A stretch of DNA of 64,000 bases, taken from the NCBI RefSeq assembly GCF_019218745.1, contig NZ_JAHUXA010000002.1, positions 248,001 to 312,000 on the forward strand, given 5' to 3'. Within the stretch, counting starts at the first letter, position 1. Every line of letters begins with the position of its first letter. The translations under genes were made by a program, and so were the position numbers. Shown here one piece after another: positions 9,432 through 17,649 of the stretch. Below the pieces are notes generated by a model that did not search any database, was not told the DNA's origin, and saw nothing but the letters and a program-made list of their open reading frames with translations. This DNA is from Enterobacter sp. ENT03 (lineage in GTDB: Bacteria > Pseudomonadota > Gammaproteobacteria > Enterobacterales > Enterobacteriaceae).

Positions 9432-9972
9432 GGTGCATTCCTTTAAAAACTTCCGGCAGGTTGACGCTGAGCGGGTGGGCGAGCTGCCAGGTGTGTGCTT
9501 GTTCGCGGTTGACGTGGTTGCCATGCAGCATCAACACACGTTTGCCGAGCTGTTGACCCCGATGATGCAGGGCGCGGAAACAGTGATCCGGGAAGAGATC
9601 GCGGCGGATCAGACTGCCCATTGCCAGGGTATGGCCAAAGGGGGCGATCCAGTCGATACACCACATGCGATCGCCTGAGTCCCAGTCCTCTTCCTGCATT
9701 TCAATGGCCGGGCGCGTGAGATAGCGTGCTTCCGACTCCGGGTTAAGCCACGCCCAGCTGAAAAAGAAAATCGGCCGTTCGTCTTTCGCCACCAGCACGT
9801 ACTGGCGGCGTTTAATAATCGGCAGCAGCAGCGTGGGCAGGGCGTGCAGCGGTGCATCCCGGTGCAGCGGGGAGTGCATCCACAGCCAGACGCTGGCGCC
9901 GAGCACTTCCGCTTCGTTTTCATCCCCGCCGAGGAGCAGCGGGGCTTTGATGTCGTATTCGCCGACGCGCAT
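9424..9972 (-). CDS. HlyC-family toxin-activating lysine acyltransferase
   Basis: 182 residues when started at the ATG that overlaps the TpsB stop as TGATG, with GGAG six bases upstream. The protein follows HlyC closely: WLWMHSPLHRDAP near residue 30 holds the catalytic His, and WCIDWIAPFG near residue 115 holds the Asp. HlyC enzymes move an acyl chain from acyl-carrier protein to internal lysines of RTX toxins, making them active. Here no RTX toxin is present; the enzyme lies between tpsB and tpsA and overlaps both, so the large exoprotein is the likely substrate. Similar acyltransferase genes (cdiC) are known from some CDI loci. The upstream alternative start at 9984 would add four residues. 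Confidence 0.92.
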   Translation of the reverse strand: MRVGEYDIKAPLLLGGDENEAEVLGASVWLWMHSPLHRDAPLHALPTLLLPIIKRRQYVLVAKDERPIFFFSWAWLNPESEARYLTRPAIEMQEEDWDSGDRMWCIDWIAPFGHTLAMGSLIRRDLFPDHCFRALHHRGQQLGKRVLMLHGNHVNREQAHTWQLAHPLSVNLPEVFKGMHHE

Positions 9973-11651
9973 CACCAGCTCCAATTCAGGTTAAACCCGA
10001 GGGTAGCGGAACTGGTGCGGAACCCGTCCGGCTTCGAGAAAGGCCGCCCGGCGAACAGGTCGTAGCCGGTGTTGAACGCGCTGCCGCGCAGCCCGACGAC
10101 GCCGCCTGCCAGATGTTTGCCGATCAGCGGCTCTGAGCTGTATCCGCCCACTTCACCGTAGTCGGCGCCGAGATAGAGTTCCTGATTAGGCAGCGGTGTG
10201 CTCCAGGCGATGTCGTTACGCACATACCAGCCGTGGCTGGCGCTCAGCGTGCGCTCGCCGTCAAAGCCCCGTACCGTCCAGCGACTGCCGAGCGCGAACT
10301 GCTCCTGCGGCGTCAGCGGGGTGTTGCTCGCCTGGCGTTGATACTGCACGTTGTAGCGGAAATGCTGTGAGCCAAGCTCAAACGGCAGATCCAGCCCGGC
10401 ATTAAGCAGAATGATTTTGCTCAGCGCGGTGGCGTCTCCCACGTATTCCTCCGGCGCACGTTGCGCGCCAAACCAGCGGGTACCGCGCTGATAGCTGATG
10501 CCCGCGTCGAGGGTCGCCTGACCGATGTAGTGGCGATGCTGCAAGCCTGCGCGCCATGCCGCCGTCTGCCGACGTTGCACACCCACTTCGGTATCGTCGA
10601 TATAGCTGCGGGTTTCGCGCCCCATCACTTCATAGGTGAACGAGGTTTTCTGCGAGCCGCTACGGTGCAGGACACGGCTCAACTGCACGTTGAGGTTTTT
10701 GCTTTTGCCGCTGTAGCGGTAATCGGCGTTATCACCCGCCACCGTCTGGTGGTAGTCATAATCGCTGCCGGTGATGCCCAGCATCCAGTAACCGAAAGGC
10801 ACGGAATAGTGCGCGGTATAGTTCTTGCTGCCTTTGCCGCCTTTATTGTCCAGATCGTGGCTGGCGGAGACATAGAGCAGATCGCTCAGTGAGAAAGGAT
10901 TATCCAGCGACAGGGTCGCACCGCCCTGATACCGACCCGTCGATGTGGTGCCGGAGTCATCCAGTGACAGCCCCAGACGCCACATTTTCGACTGTTTGCG
11001 GGTGATCACCACATCGCTCTCACCGGGTTTTTCACCGGGGACAATTTCCATGCTGGCTTCCACGGTGGGCAGACGCTGTAAGTTTTCCAGCCCTTGCTCA
11101 ATGTCGCGCAGATCCAGCAGTTTGCCCTCATGCGCCGGGAAGGCGCTGTAGAGCTGGATATAGTCGTCGCTGTCGTCGGTCAGTTTTACATGGCGAATAT
11201 TGCCCGGCACCAGCGCCAGCTTCAGCGTGCCGCTTTTCAAATCCTGCGACGGAGCCAGCACGCGGGTGGTGATCCAGCCGTGATCCACAATACGGTTTTG
11301 CAGGGTGCTCATCAGCAGGTTAATCCCCTTACCGCCCAGGCAACGGCCTTCCGCCTGGCTGGCGATATGCTGCAAGGGCAGCCAGCGGGGCAGGGCGTCT
11401 TTGCCGCTTATTTCAACGCGCTGAATGGCAAAGCACGGCGTTTCGGTGGGGAAATTAATCCGCCCATACCCGGAAGACGGCTCCGATAAACGAACGTCCG
11501 GCACCGGCGGCGTAAGCTGTTGCTCAATTGCTCGCTGGCGCTGTTGCTGAATAATAAATTGATCGTCCGGCCCGGCAGCAAGGGCTGAAAAAGGAACGGA
11601 CAGGCTGCTGACAGCCGATATTATTATCGCTATTTTGTTTGACGAATTCAT
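9972..11651 (-). CDS. TpsB outer-membrane transporter (ShlB/FhaC/HecB family)
   Basis: 559 residues from the ATG at 11651, chosen because it opens a proper signal peptide (MNSSNKIAI...ALAAG) with GGAAG upstream. The mature N-terminus ([18 protein letters not shown]) is the plug-helix region, followed by POTRA domains (about 60-200, with [10 protein letters not shown]) and a 16-strand beta barrel. The VRGF motif of loop L6 ([15 protein letters not shown]) and an aromatic last residue (Trp, LNWSW) are present, as expected for an Omp85/TpsB porin. It secretes the TPS domain of the exoprotein encoded two genes later. It is the first gene of the operon. Confidence 0.95.
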   Translation of the reverse strand: MNSSNKIAIIISAVSSLSVPFSALAAGPDDQFIIQQQRQRAIEQQLTPPVPDVRLSEPSSGYGRINFPTETPCFAIQRVEISGKDALPRWLPLQHIASQAEGRCLGGKGINLLMSTLQNRIVDHGWITTRVLAPSQDLKSGTLKLALVPGNIRHVKLTDDSDDYIQLYSAFPAHEGKLLDLRDIEQGLENLQRLPTVEASMEIVPGEKPGESDVVITRKQSKMWRLGLSLDDSGTTSTGRYQGGATLSLDNPFSLSDLLYVSASHDLDNKGGKGSKNYTAHYSVPFGYWMLGITGSDYDYHQTVAGDNADYRYSGKSKNLNVQLSRVLHRSGSQKTSFTYEVMGRETRSYIDDTEVGVQRRQTAAWRAGLQHRHYIGQATLDAGISYQRGTRWFGAQRAPEEYVGDATALSKIILLNAGLDLPFELGSQHFRYNVQYQRQASNTPLTPQEQFALGSRWTVRGFDGERTLSASHGWYVRNDIAWSTPLPNQELYLGADYGEVGGYSSEPLIGKHLAGGVVGLRGSAFNTGYDLFAGRPFSKPDGFRTSSATLGFNLNWSW

Positions 11652-11702
11652 CGGACTTCCGCGCTGTGTAATAGAAAAAGGAGGCAATGTGAAGATATGT
11701 AA

Positions 11703-11947
11703 AATTGTTTAAAAATTAGCGTCTGATGAAAAGGGGGATTAATCCTAAAGGCCCGACCATTGCGGCCCAGAACCATCCCCAAATCTGGTAGGGAAGGGAT
11801 AAAATAGCGAAAAACAGCAAATAAGAAGCAGCTTAAGACGATTTTTGCTCCACGCGCATCACCCCTCAGGGCGCGGCTTAATACGGTGGCACATTACTCT
11901 TTTTACGGGCAGATCATAACACCCTGGTTCAGCGGCCAGCCGGTATA
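11703..11947. other. Upstream region of the secretion operon, no gene
   Basis: About 245 bp between tpsB and the next gene, which is on the same strand. It must hold the operon promoter on the minus strand, and AT-rich stretches lie next to the tpsB ribosome site, but I cannot point to a convincing -35/-10 pair. No coding potential seen. Confidence 0.4.
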
Positions 11948-12289
11948 TTATTTTTCCTGTTGGGCACCATAGGGACAGTGTTTAAAACGACAATCGGGTC
12001 TTTTAGAACAGTCATGAATAAACGGATCGTTATTTCCGGGACACTCAATATTATTTCTGAAGGACGCCCACAGCGAGGGTGAGAAGGGAAAGGCATGAAT
12101 GATATTAATATCGCGTTTACGATCATTCGCAGTCAGACCAACAGGCGTCGTGGATAATGTATTGCCTTTGTGCAAAAAGTAATCGCCACGATACCATAAG
12201 ATAATATTAAGGTTACGCATAGAGGATACCGCTGCGAATGCCGTACCTGTTTGAGGACATGCGAGAGCCTGTTTTACAAACCATTCCAT
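11948..12289 (-). CDS. Hypothetical protein with Cys-rich C-terminus
   Basis: 113 residues of unrecognised family. There is no signal peptide. The centre carries WYRGDYFLHKGNTLSTTPVGL, and the C-terminus is rich in cysteine (ECPGN...HDCSKRPDCRFKHCPYG) in a pattern that could bind metal or form disulfides. An AGGAGA ribosome site sits about ten bases before the ATG. It is upstream of and co-directional with the secretion operon but about 300 bp away, so it is probably a separate transcript. Confidence 0.6.
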   Translation of the reverse strand: MEWFVKQALACPQTGTAFAAVSSMRNLNIILWYRGDYFLHKGNTLSTTPVGLTANDRKRDINIIHAFPFSPSLWASFRNNIECPGNNDPFIHDCSKRPDCRFKHCPYGAQQEK

Positions 12290-12773
12290 TTGTGTCGGTT
12301 CTCCTGAGCTTATTTCGGATTATTCTCTATCCTGGGTGTTAAGGATAACGACTCAGAATGTCGTGTCGAGGCTGCTTTAATAACCATTCTTAAGCTGACA
12401 AAAAATAGGTTTCTTTATATTTCCTTGCATAGCAGAGGTTAATCGTTAAGCAATTAACGGATTGAGAGACGCGGGCGAGGGTGGGGGGACGAAATGTTGA
12501 GCAGGATAAGCAGATAAAAGGCGGGCTGCGACCCGCTGGGCAGAGCGTCTTTTGCTTTTCTGTCTGCTGCCCGTCTGTATCTTAGCGCTCTGGCCGCAGG
12601 CGGGTGCGCGACAACCGCCCCGGCATGGCGGGGCGGCGTATCATCAACCCGTTAATATTTAACGATAAAAGATTTTTTTTAACAGGAAACCCTCACCAGC
12701 ACACATAGATAATGCTTATTTATATAAAGTGGTTATTATTATCAATTGAGTTTTTCCTTATCGCACTTTTATC
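12290..12773. other. 484-bp intergenic region with GC-rich hairpins
   Basis: No ORF is supported. The left half is AT-rich. The centre holds a GC-rich block with a perfect 8-bp hairpin (CCGCCCCG, loop GCATGG, CGGGGCGG at 12615-12636) and a weaker GCGGGC/ACCCGC inverted repeat near 12521. The last 110 bp are again AT-rich and probably carry the promoter of the membrane-protein gene. The hairpin lacks a following T-run, so a small RNA or a decayed repeat element is as likely as a terminator. Confidence 0.4.
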
Positions 12774-13418
12774 GTGAAGCATATGAAACTGAAAACACAT
12801 TTTTCTGCTGGGGCTTTTTTTCTGATCCTTCTTGCTGTTCTGTTCCCCTTCGCTGCAGATATGCATATTCCCCTGGTTCATGGAAAGGTGGTGGAATGGA
12901 TTGAAAACGGGCAGGCAGTATGGCTGTTGTTTGGCGCGATCTTTACCGCATTCTACATCAGACCGCTCTCGCTGGAGAACGGATCCAGGCAGTTTTGGCT
13001 GTGGGCAGTGGTCTGGTGGCTGGTGCTGTTTGGCAGAAGTACCAGTTGGGGACGGGACTATTTCCCTGAAGAACCGAGAATTTTATTCCGGACGATTTCA
13101 GTGCTCTTAATTGCAGCGCTGGTGTTGCCCGTTATATTTTCCTCCGTGCTGCGGAATGCGATTGTGTTTCGACTGAGGACGCTTCGTTTACCGTTATGGA
13201 TGTCCATTATCGTCGTGGCGACGTTTTTAATTGCTGATGCCGTTGAACATCACCGTCTGCTGTCGCCGATATTTTTACACGATCTCCGTTATGGCGAATT
13301 GATGGAAGAGCTTTATGAAAATATTTTTATGATTGGTCTTTTTATTGTTTGTCTGGATATTATGCGCAACGAAAAAGAATCTCTGCGCCGTCCACCCGTG
13401 ACCAAAATGGAAAGCTAG
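12774..13418 (+). CDS. Integral membrane protein, unknown function
   Basis: 214 residues from a GTG, or 211 from the ATG nine bases later; neither has a strong ribosome site. Five to six hydrophobic segments are visible (about 8-25, 45-65, 75-92, 105-122, 140-157, 180-198). The last part has His and Glu pairs at membrane edges (AVEHHRLL, ELMEELYENIF), which might bind a metal, but I do not recognise the family. It converges on the acetyltransferase gene across a shared hairpin. Confidence 0.75.
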   Translation: MKHMKLKTHFSAGAFFLILLAVLFPFAADMHIPLVHGKVVEWIENGQAVWLLFGAIFTAFYIRPLSLENGSRQFWLWAVVWWLVLFGRSTSWGRDYFPEEPRILFRTISVLLIAALVLPVIFSSVLRNAIVFRLRTLRLPLWMSIIVVATFLIADAVEHHRLLSPIFLHDLRYGELMEELYENIFMIGLFIVCLDIMRNEKESLRRPPVTKMES

Positions 13419-13429
13419 ATTATTGTAAT

Positions 13430-13454
13430 AATGCCTGCTGGCTACGCAGGCATT
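13430..13454. terminator. Bidirectional terminator hairpin
   Basis: A perfect 9-bp stem (AATGCCTGC / GCAGGCATT) with a 7-nt loop lies in the 49-bp gap between two convergent genes. T-runs on either side are short, so strength is uncertain. Confidence 0.6.
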
Positions 13455-13467
13455 CCACGTTTCTCCT

Positions 13468-14073
13468 TCATGCAGACGCTACACAAGCGCCAGGATTTAT
13501 CGCGCTGTCAGTCGCGGATAAAAGCAGTGGCTGAATTTTGCAGATATAGGTCGCATTGTCATTTATATCCGACAGTACCAGAGACATCGCGCCAATCTTA
13601 ACGTTATTGCCAATCCTCACTCCGCCAAGAATACATGAATTCGCACCGATGGTGACGTTATTGCCAAGGGTTGCCACCGAGTGATCGTCATCATCTCTGA
13701 CGCCGATGGTGACATTCTGGTGGATAATCGCATGATCACCGATGACGACGCCATCGGAAATAACGACCCCGGTCAGGTGAATAAATTTAGGTTTTTTGCC
13801 AATGGTGGCACGCAATCCCACTTCAGAAGCATAGCGGCTTTGCAGTTTCCAGTTGATTTTCCGGGCGACCCGTTTTTGCGACTTATTACCATGAACGAAC
13901 ATGTGGTTTGCCAGCCGCCACCACATCAAAAAGTGACGGGTTCTGCATCGATGAGCAATATACAGCCGTAAAAGGGATAATTTCCCCGTGGGTGTGATCT
14001 CATCTCGCCATATCTGTTTCAATGGTGCGCTTTTTTTTGATAGTAAAAACGTAATTATCTGTATTGTTTTCAA
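13468..14073 (-). CDS. Serine O-acetyltransferase-like hexapeptide acyltransferase
   Basis: 201 residues. The N-terminal half is helical (HFLMWWRLANHMF) as in CysE-related enzymes. Residues about 95-175 form a left-handed beta-helix of hexapeptide repeats (VVISDGVVIGDHAIIHQNVTIG, LGNNVTIGANSCILGGVRIGNNVKIGA). The active-site His is likely in AIIHQNVTIG. Such enzymes transfer acetyl from acetyl-CoA to serine or to a sugar. At 201 aa it lacks the longer N-terminal domain of housekeeping CysE, so this is a second, specialised acetyltransferase. It is monocistronic here and the substrate is unknown. Confidence 0.8.
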   Translation of the reverse strand: MKTIQIITFLLSKKSAPLKQIWRDEITPTGKLSLLRLYIAHRCRTRHFLMWWRLANHMFVHGNKSQKRVARKINWKLQSRYASEVGLRATIGKKPKFIHLTGVVISDGVVIGDHAIIHQNVTIGVRDDDDHSVATLGNNVTIGANSCILGGVRIGNNVKIGAMSLVLSDINDNATYICKIQPLLLSATDSAINPGACVASA

Positions 14074-14346
14074 TTATCATTACCGTAGTTGGGGACCGCA
14101 TTAATTTCAGTGGGTTAAGCACAATCTGCAATGCGTATATTGTCAGAGGCGATAGCTGGCAGGGAGATTAACAAAGATGCCGCCCGATGTCTGTAGTCAC
14201 CACGCAGCGCTGCCTGCGGTTTCGTTAAGACACTCCGCGCGAAATTAAAGAATACTCTCAATATCCTGGGGATTTTGCCGGTTCGTATAACGTGCGTAAC
14301 CTTTACACTAAACTTAATAGCCGTGAAGCAGATAAAAGGAGTTCAC

Positions 14347-14871
14347 ATGAAATTATGGCCTGTTGTGACGGGTGTCGCTATTGCGCTGACGCTGGTCGCC
14401 TGCAAATCCCCTACGCCGCCAAAAGGCGTGAAGCCCATCAGCGGTTTTGACGCCAGTCGCTATCTTGGTAAATGGTACGAAGTGGCCCGTCTGGAGAATC
14501 GCTTCGAGCGCGGGCTGGAGCAGGTCACCGCTGATTACGGCAAGCGCAGCGACGGCGGGATCCGCGTGCTCAACCGCGGTTACGATCCGGTGAAAAAAGC
14601 ATGGAGCGAGAGCGAAGGCAAAGCCTATTTCACCGGCGAGCCAACCACTGCTGCGCTGAAAGTATCATTCTTTGGTCCGTTCTACGGCGGGTATAACGTG
14701 ATCAAGCTGGATGACAATTACCAGTATGCGCTGGTGAGCGGCCCGAACCGCGACTATCTGTGGATCCTGTCGCGTACCCCAACCCTGCCGGACGCGGTGA
14801 AACAGGATTATCTGAATACCGCACGTGCGCTGGGCTTCCGGGTCGATCAGCTGGTGTGGGTGAAGCAGTAA
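14347..14871 (+). CDS. blc: Bacterial lipocalin, outer-membrane lipoprotein
   Basis: 174 residues, started at the ATG with AAAAGGAG upstream. A longer in-frame start at 14275 is rejected because it would precede the signal peptide. The N-terminus is a lipoprotein signal ending in TLVAC. The lipocalin signature GKWYEVARLENRFERGLEQV follows near residue 42, with the barrel after it (YALVSGPNRDYLWILSRTP). E. coli Blc is of similar length (about 177 aa), is anchored in the outer membrane, binds lysophospholipids and is induced in stationary phase. Confidence 0.96.
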   Translation: MKLWPVVTGVAIALTLVACKSPTPPKGVKPISGFDASRYLGKWYEVARLENRFERGLEQVTADYGKRSDGGIRVLNRGYDPVKKAWSESEGKAYFTGEPTTAALKVSFFGPFYGGYNVIKLDDNYQYALVSGPNRDYLWILSRTPTLPDAVKQDYLNTARALGFRVDQLVWVKQ

Positions 14872-14889
14872 CCTTGCGGGGCAACGAAA

Positions 14890-14910
14890 CCGCTCCTGCA
14901 TGAGGAGCGG
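14890..14910. terminator. Hairpin between blc and citB
   Basis: An 8-bp stem (CCGCTCCT / AGGAGCGG) with a 5-nt loop lies between the convergent blc and citB genes. There is no long T-run, so it is a weak or bidirectional terminator at best. Confidence 0.5.
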
Positions 14911-14983
14911 GTGAGGTCTGACATCACCTGTCAGCGCGACCGGACAGGATGTATGCGGTAAAGGCGCTGGCGCAGTCCAGCGC

Positions 14984-15676
14984 TCAAACGGCAGTGCGCT
15001 TATACATCCTTCGCGGATGGCCAATTTTCCCGTACAGCATCTCTACCGTCAGAAAACCAATCTCCACGCAGTGTTCCAGGTAACGCCGCGTGGTGGTTTT
15101 ACTCAGGCCGGTTTCGTTCACCACGTCGTCCACAGAGAAACAATGGGCGTCCTGGTCAGAAAACAGCGTCTGCACCCGCGCGAGGGTATTCTCTTCAATG
15201 CCTTTGCTGCCGTTATCCTGACGGTAGTTTTTGGCCTGTAGCTGGTAGAGCGAATCGACGTTCTGCTGATCGACAATTTTCCATACCCGTTGTTGCTCGG
15301 CAAACTGCACAAAGCGCTCAAGCGACTGGCTAAGCCGTTTCCAGGAGACGGGTTTGAGAATGTAATCGAATGCGCCGTTGCGAATAGCGAGGCTACAGGT
15401 GTTCATGTCGCTCGCCGCAGTAATAAAAATCACTGAGCAGTTGGCGCGCGCCAGCATGGGGTTGCTGATAAGCGTTATGCCTTTACCGTCGGGCAGATAA
15501 TTGTCCAGCAGCAGCAGTTTTGGCTGTTTACTCTCCAGCTGTGCCATGGCATCAGCCAGCGAGGAGGCGATGCCCACCAGACGCAGGCGCGGGTGTTTAG
15601 TGATAAGTTCCGCGTGCAGTTGCGCCAGTTCGTTCTCGTCTTCAACAATCAATACGTCGATAAGTTCATGTTGCAT
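14984..15676 (-). CDS. citB: Citrate response regulator CitB
   Basis: 230 residues from the ATG at 15676, which overlaps the end of citA by 11 bp. The receiver domain (1-125) has the acidic pair Glu12/Asp13, the phospho-acceptor Asp58 (LLLLDNYLPDG), and LKP near residue 108. The C-terminus (about 170-225) is the helix-turn-helix of the CitB/DcuR/DpiA class (VNETGLSKTTTRRYLEHC). K. pneumoniae CitB is close in length. Phosphorylated CitB activates the divergent citrate operon and usually its own genes. A longer frame runs upstream but lies inside citA. Confidence 0.95.
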   Translation of the reverse strand: MQHELIDVLIVEDENELAQLHAELITKHPRLRLVGIASSLADAMAQLESKQPKLLLLDNYLPDGKGITLISNPMLARANCSVIFITAASDMNTCSLAIRNGAFDYILKPVSWKRLSQSLERFVQFAEQQRVWKIVDQQNVDSLYQLQAKNYRQDNGSKGIEENTLARVQTLFSDQDAHCFSVDDVVNETGLSKTTTRRYLEHCVEIGFLTVEMLYGKIGHPRRMYKRTAV

Positions 15677-17306
15677 AGTCGGTATCTTCCAGTTCCTGTG
15701 CGGGGCGGCGGGCGGTTCCCGCGGTGGGAATGAACAGTGAAAAAATCGCGCCACGCGGCGTGTTGTCGGCCACTTCGATGGTACCGCCAGCCTGGGTGAC
15801 ATAGCTTTCAATCAGATACAGGCCAATGCCGTGATCGCCGCGCGTTTTGGTGGTGATCCCGCGTTCAAAGATCCGCTCACGGATCGCCGGGGTAATGCCT
15901 GTGCCTTGATCGGCCACTTCGAGGATCAGCTCCTGCTCGTTCAGTTTGATCAGCACTTCTACCGGCTCATGCGGGAGCGGGGAACGCTGTGTCGCTTCGA
16001 TGGCGTTATCCAGTAAGTTACCAATGATAGAAATCAATTCCGCTTCCGACAGCGGCAGGAAGGGTTTATCCATCCGGCAGGCGGGATCGAAATTCAGCGC
16101 CACCCCTTTCTCACGCGCACGGGCGGCTTTCCCTAACAGCAGGCCACACAGGGTCGGTGAGTTAAAGCGCGACGAGATAAAATCCAGTAATTCTTGCGCG
16201 TGCTCAGACTGCGCCTGTATGTAGCCGATAGCCTCCTCATAGCGTCCCATATGCAGCAGGCCGGAAAGCGTTGTCATGCGGTTAAGCTGTTCGTGGCGCA
16301 TGATGCGCAGGTTATCGACATAGCGTTTTACCTGGCTTAACTGGGCGCTCAGCGAGTCAATTTCATTGCGATCGCGAAACGTGATCACCCAGCCCTGAAG
16401 GGAATTTTCCAGCATGATCCGCACCCGGCTGGCAATCACGGTAAGATCGTTAAAGCGGCAGATCTCATCGTGGGTATCTTTTTGCAGCAGGGTTGGCACA
16501 GTGAAGAAAGGCACCGGTTCGATGACCTGGCCGATGCGCTGGCCGCGTAGTTCGCGCGCAGGCTGGCTTAATTTCAGTAGTTTCCTGGCCGCCTGGTTGA
16601 TCACTTCAATGCGCAGATCCTTGTCGATGGCGATCACGCCTTCGTAAATAGATTCCATCATGGCCTTTTGCTGGCGCACCAGCAGACCGATTTCGCGTGG
16701 CTCCAGGGAGAAGATCTGTTTTTTAATACTGTGGGTGAAAAACCAGGAGAAGATAAACAGCGCGATCAGCAACAGCACGGCGGCAATCAGGATATTGACC
16801 ACTTTATTGACGGTAATGGTGTCAAGATAGCTGGTGAGATACCCCACCGAAACGATCCCCACTACCTGCCCGGCCTGGTTAAAAATGGGCGCTTTGCTGC
16901 GCAGCGAAATACCCAGCCCGCCCTTGCGGATCGTGGTGGTGCTTTTACCCTGTAACACCTCGTCGTTGTCGCCGCCGACCAGGGTGGTGCCTACGCGATC
17001 GGCAAAAACCGAATGAAACAGATGACGGCCTTTATTATCACCAATCACAATAAAGCTCGCATCGCTGCGGGCGGCTATTTTTTGCATGAACTCCTGAATG
17101 GATTTGATATTTTTTTGCGCGACTTCATTACGCAGGGAAGGAATAATCGCAATTTCCTCTGCCTGTATTTTTGCACGCGCGCTCATTTCCTGATATAGCT
17201 GTCTGCCGACATCGAAATAATAATAGCCTCCCAGCAATGCAAACAGCACTGAGAAAAAAGCTACCAGCGAAAAAAACAGCTTAATCTGGAACGATACTTT
17301 CATCAT
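15666..17306 (-). CDS. citA: Citrate sensor histidine kinase CitA
   Basis: About 546 residues from the paired ATGs at 17306/17303, close to K. pneumoniae CitA. Order: TM1 (8-28); periplasmic PAS-like citrate-binding domain (29-165) with the basic patches GRHLFHS and SLRSKAP that would hold carboxylates; TM2 (168-188); cytoplasmic PAS (about 210-310); the phospho-acceptor His near 337 in LRIMRHEQLNRM; the N box NLLDNAIEAT; and the ATP-lid region GDHGIGLYLI. It senses external citrate and phosphorylates CitB. Transcribed divergently from the carrier gene. Confidence 0.95.
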   Translation of the reverse strand: MMKVSFQIKLFFSLVAFFSVLFALLGGYYYFDVGRQLYQEMSARAKIQAEEIAIIPSLRNEVAQKNIKSIQEFMQKIAARSDASFIVIGDNKGRHLFHSVFADRVGTTLVGGDNDEVLQGKSTTTIRKGGLGISLRSKAPIFNQAGQVVGIVSVGYLTSYLDTITVNKVVNILIAAVLLLIALFIFSWFFTHSIKKQIFSLEPREIGLLVRQQKAMMESIYEGVIAIDKDLRIEVINQAARKLLKLSQPARELRGQRIGQVIEPVPFFTVPTLLQKDTHDEICRFNDLTVIASRVRIMLENSLQGWVITFRDRNEIDSLSAQLSQVKRYVDNLRIMRHEQLNRMTTLSGLLHMGRYEEAIGYIQAQSEHAQELLDFISSRFNSPTLCGLLLGKAARAREKGVALNFDPACRMDKPFLPLSEAELISIIGNLLDNAIEATQRSPLPHEPVEVLIKLNEQELILEVADQGTGITPAIRERIFERGITTKTRGDHGIGLYLIESYVTQAGGTIEVADNTPRGAIFSLFIPTAGTARRPAQELEDTDYAT

Positions 17307-17649
17307 TATCACGCGCGGATCGAATAAGATTCTGCAATATATCATCTTTTCCGGCGCTTACCCCCGCTTTGCCGAAAAGTTGTGATCCCTTACACAGCAC
17401 GCTGTGTAAAAGATTTATCTGCATCAACCCTCGTTCTGGCGCTAAATTAGCAGTTGTTATGTATATGTTGGAAGATGAAAAGAAACCATAAAAACCACGA
17501 CGATAAATATGGCGTTAATCACATTAAATAAAAGAAACCATTAAAACCATAGGTGCCATTAAAACTTCGCTTTTAGTATGTGTCTCCTCACATAAACTAA
17601 GTCTTTGTGATCTTAAGCTGCATGCACAAAATAACCAAAGGGGCTTATT
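17307..17649. promoter_or_regulatory. Divergent citA / citrate-carrier control region
   Basis: About 340 bp without a gene. From the citA side: a CRP-like site TGTGATCCCTTACACA (17381-17396) merging into the perfect palindrome TTACACAG-CACG-CTGTGTAA (17390-17409); then a very AT-rich tract with the repeat AGAAACCATAAAAACCA (17481-17497), its near copy AGAAACCATTAAAACCA (17533-17549), and a third partial copy CCATTAAAAC (17556-17565). CitB of Klebsiella binds AT-rich DNA in the equivalent region and CRP takes part, so these are candidate CitB and CRP sites. The carrier gene has AAAGGGG before its ATG. Confidence 0.6.

Noticed and set aside
14275-14346. In-frame upstream extension of blc.
   Set aside because: It would place the lipoprotein signal peptide 24 residues into the protein; the start at 14347 has a strong ribosome site.
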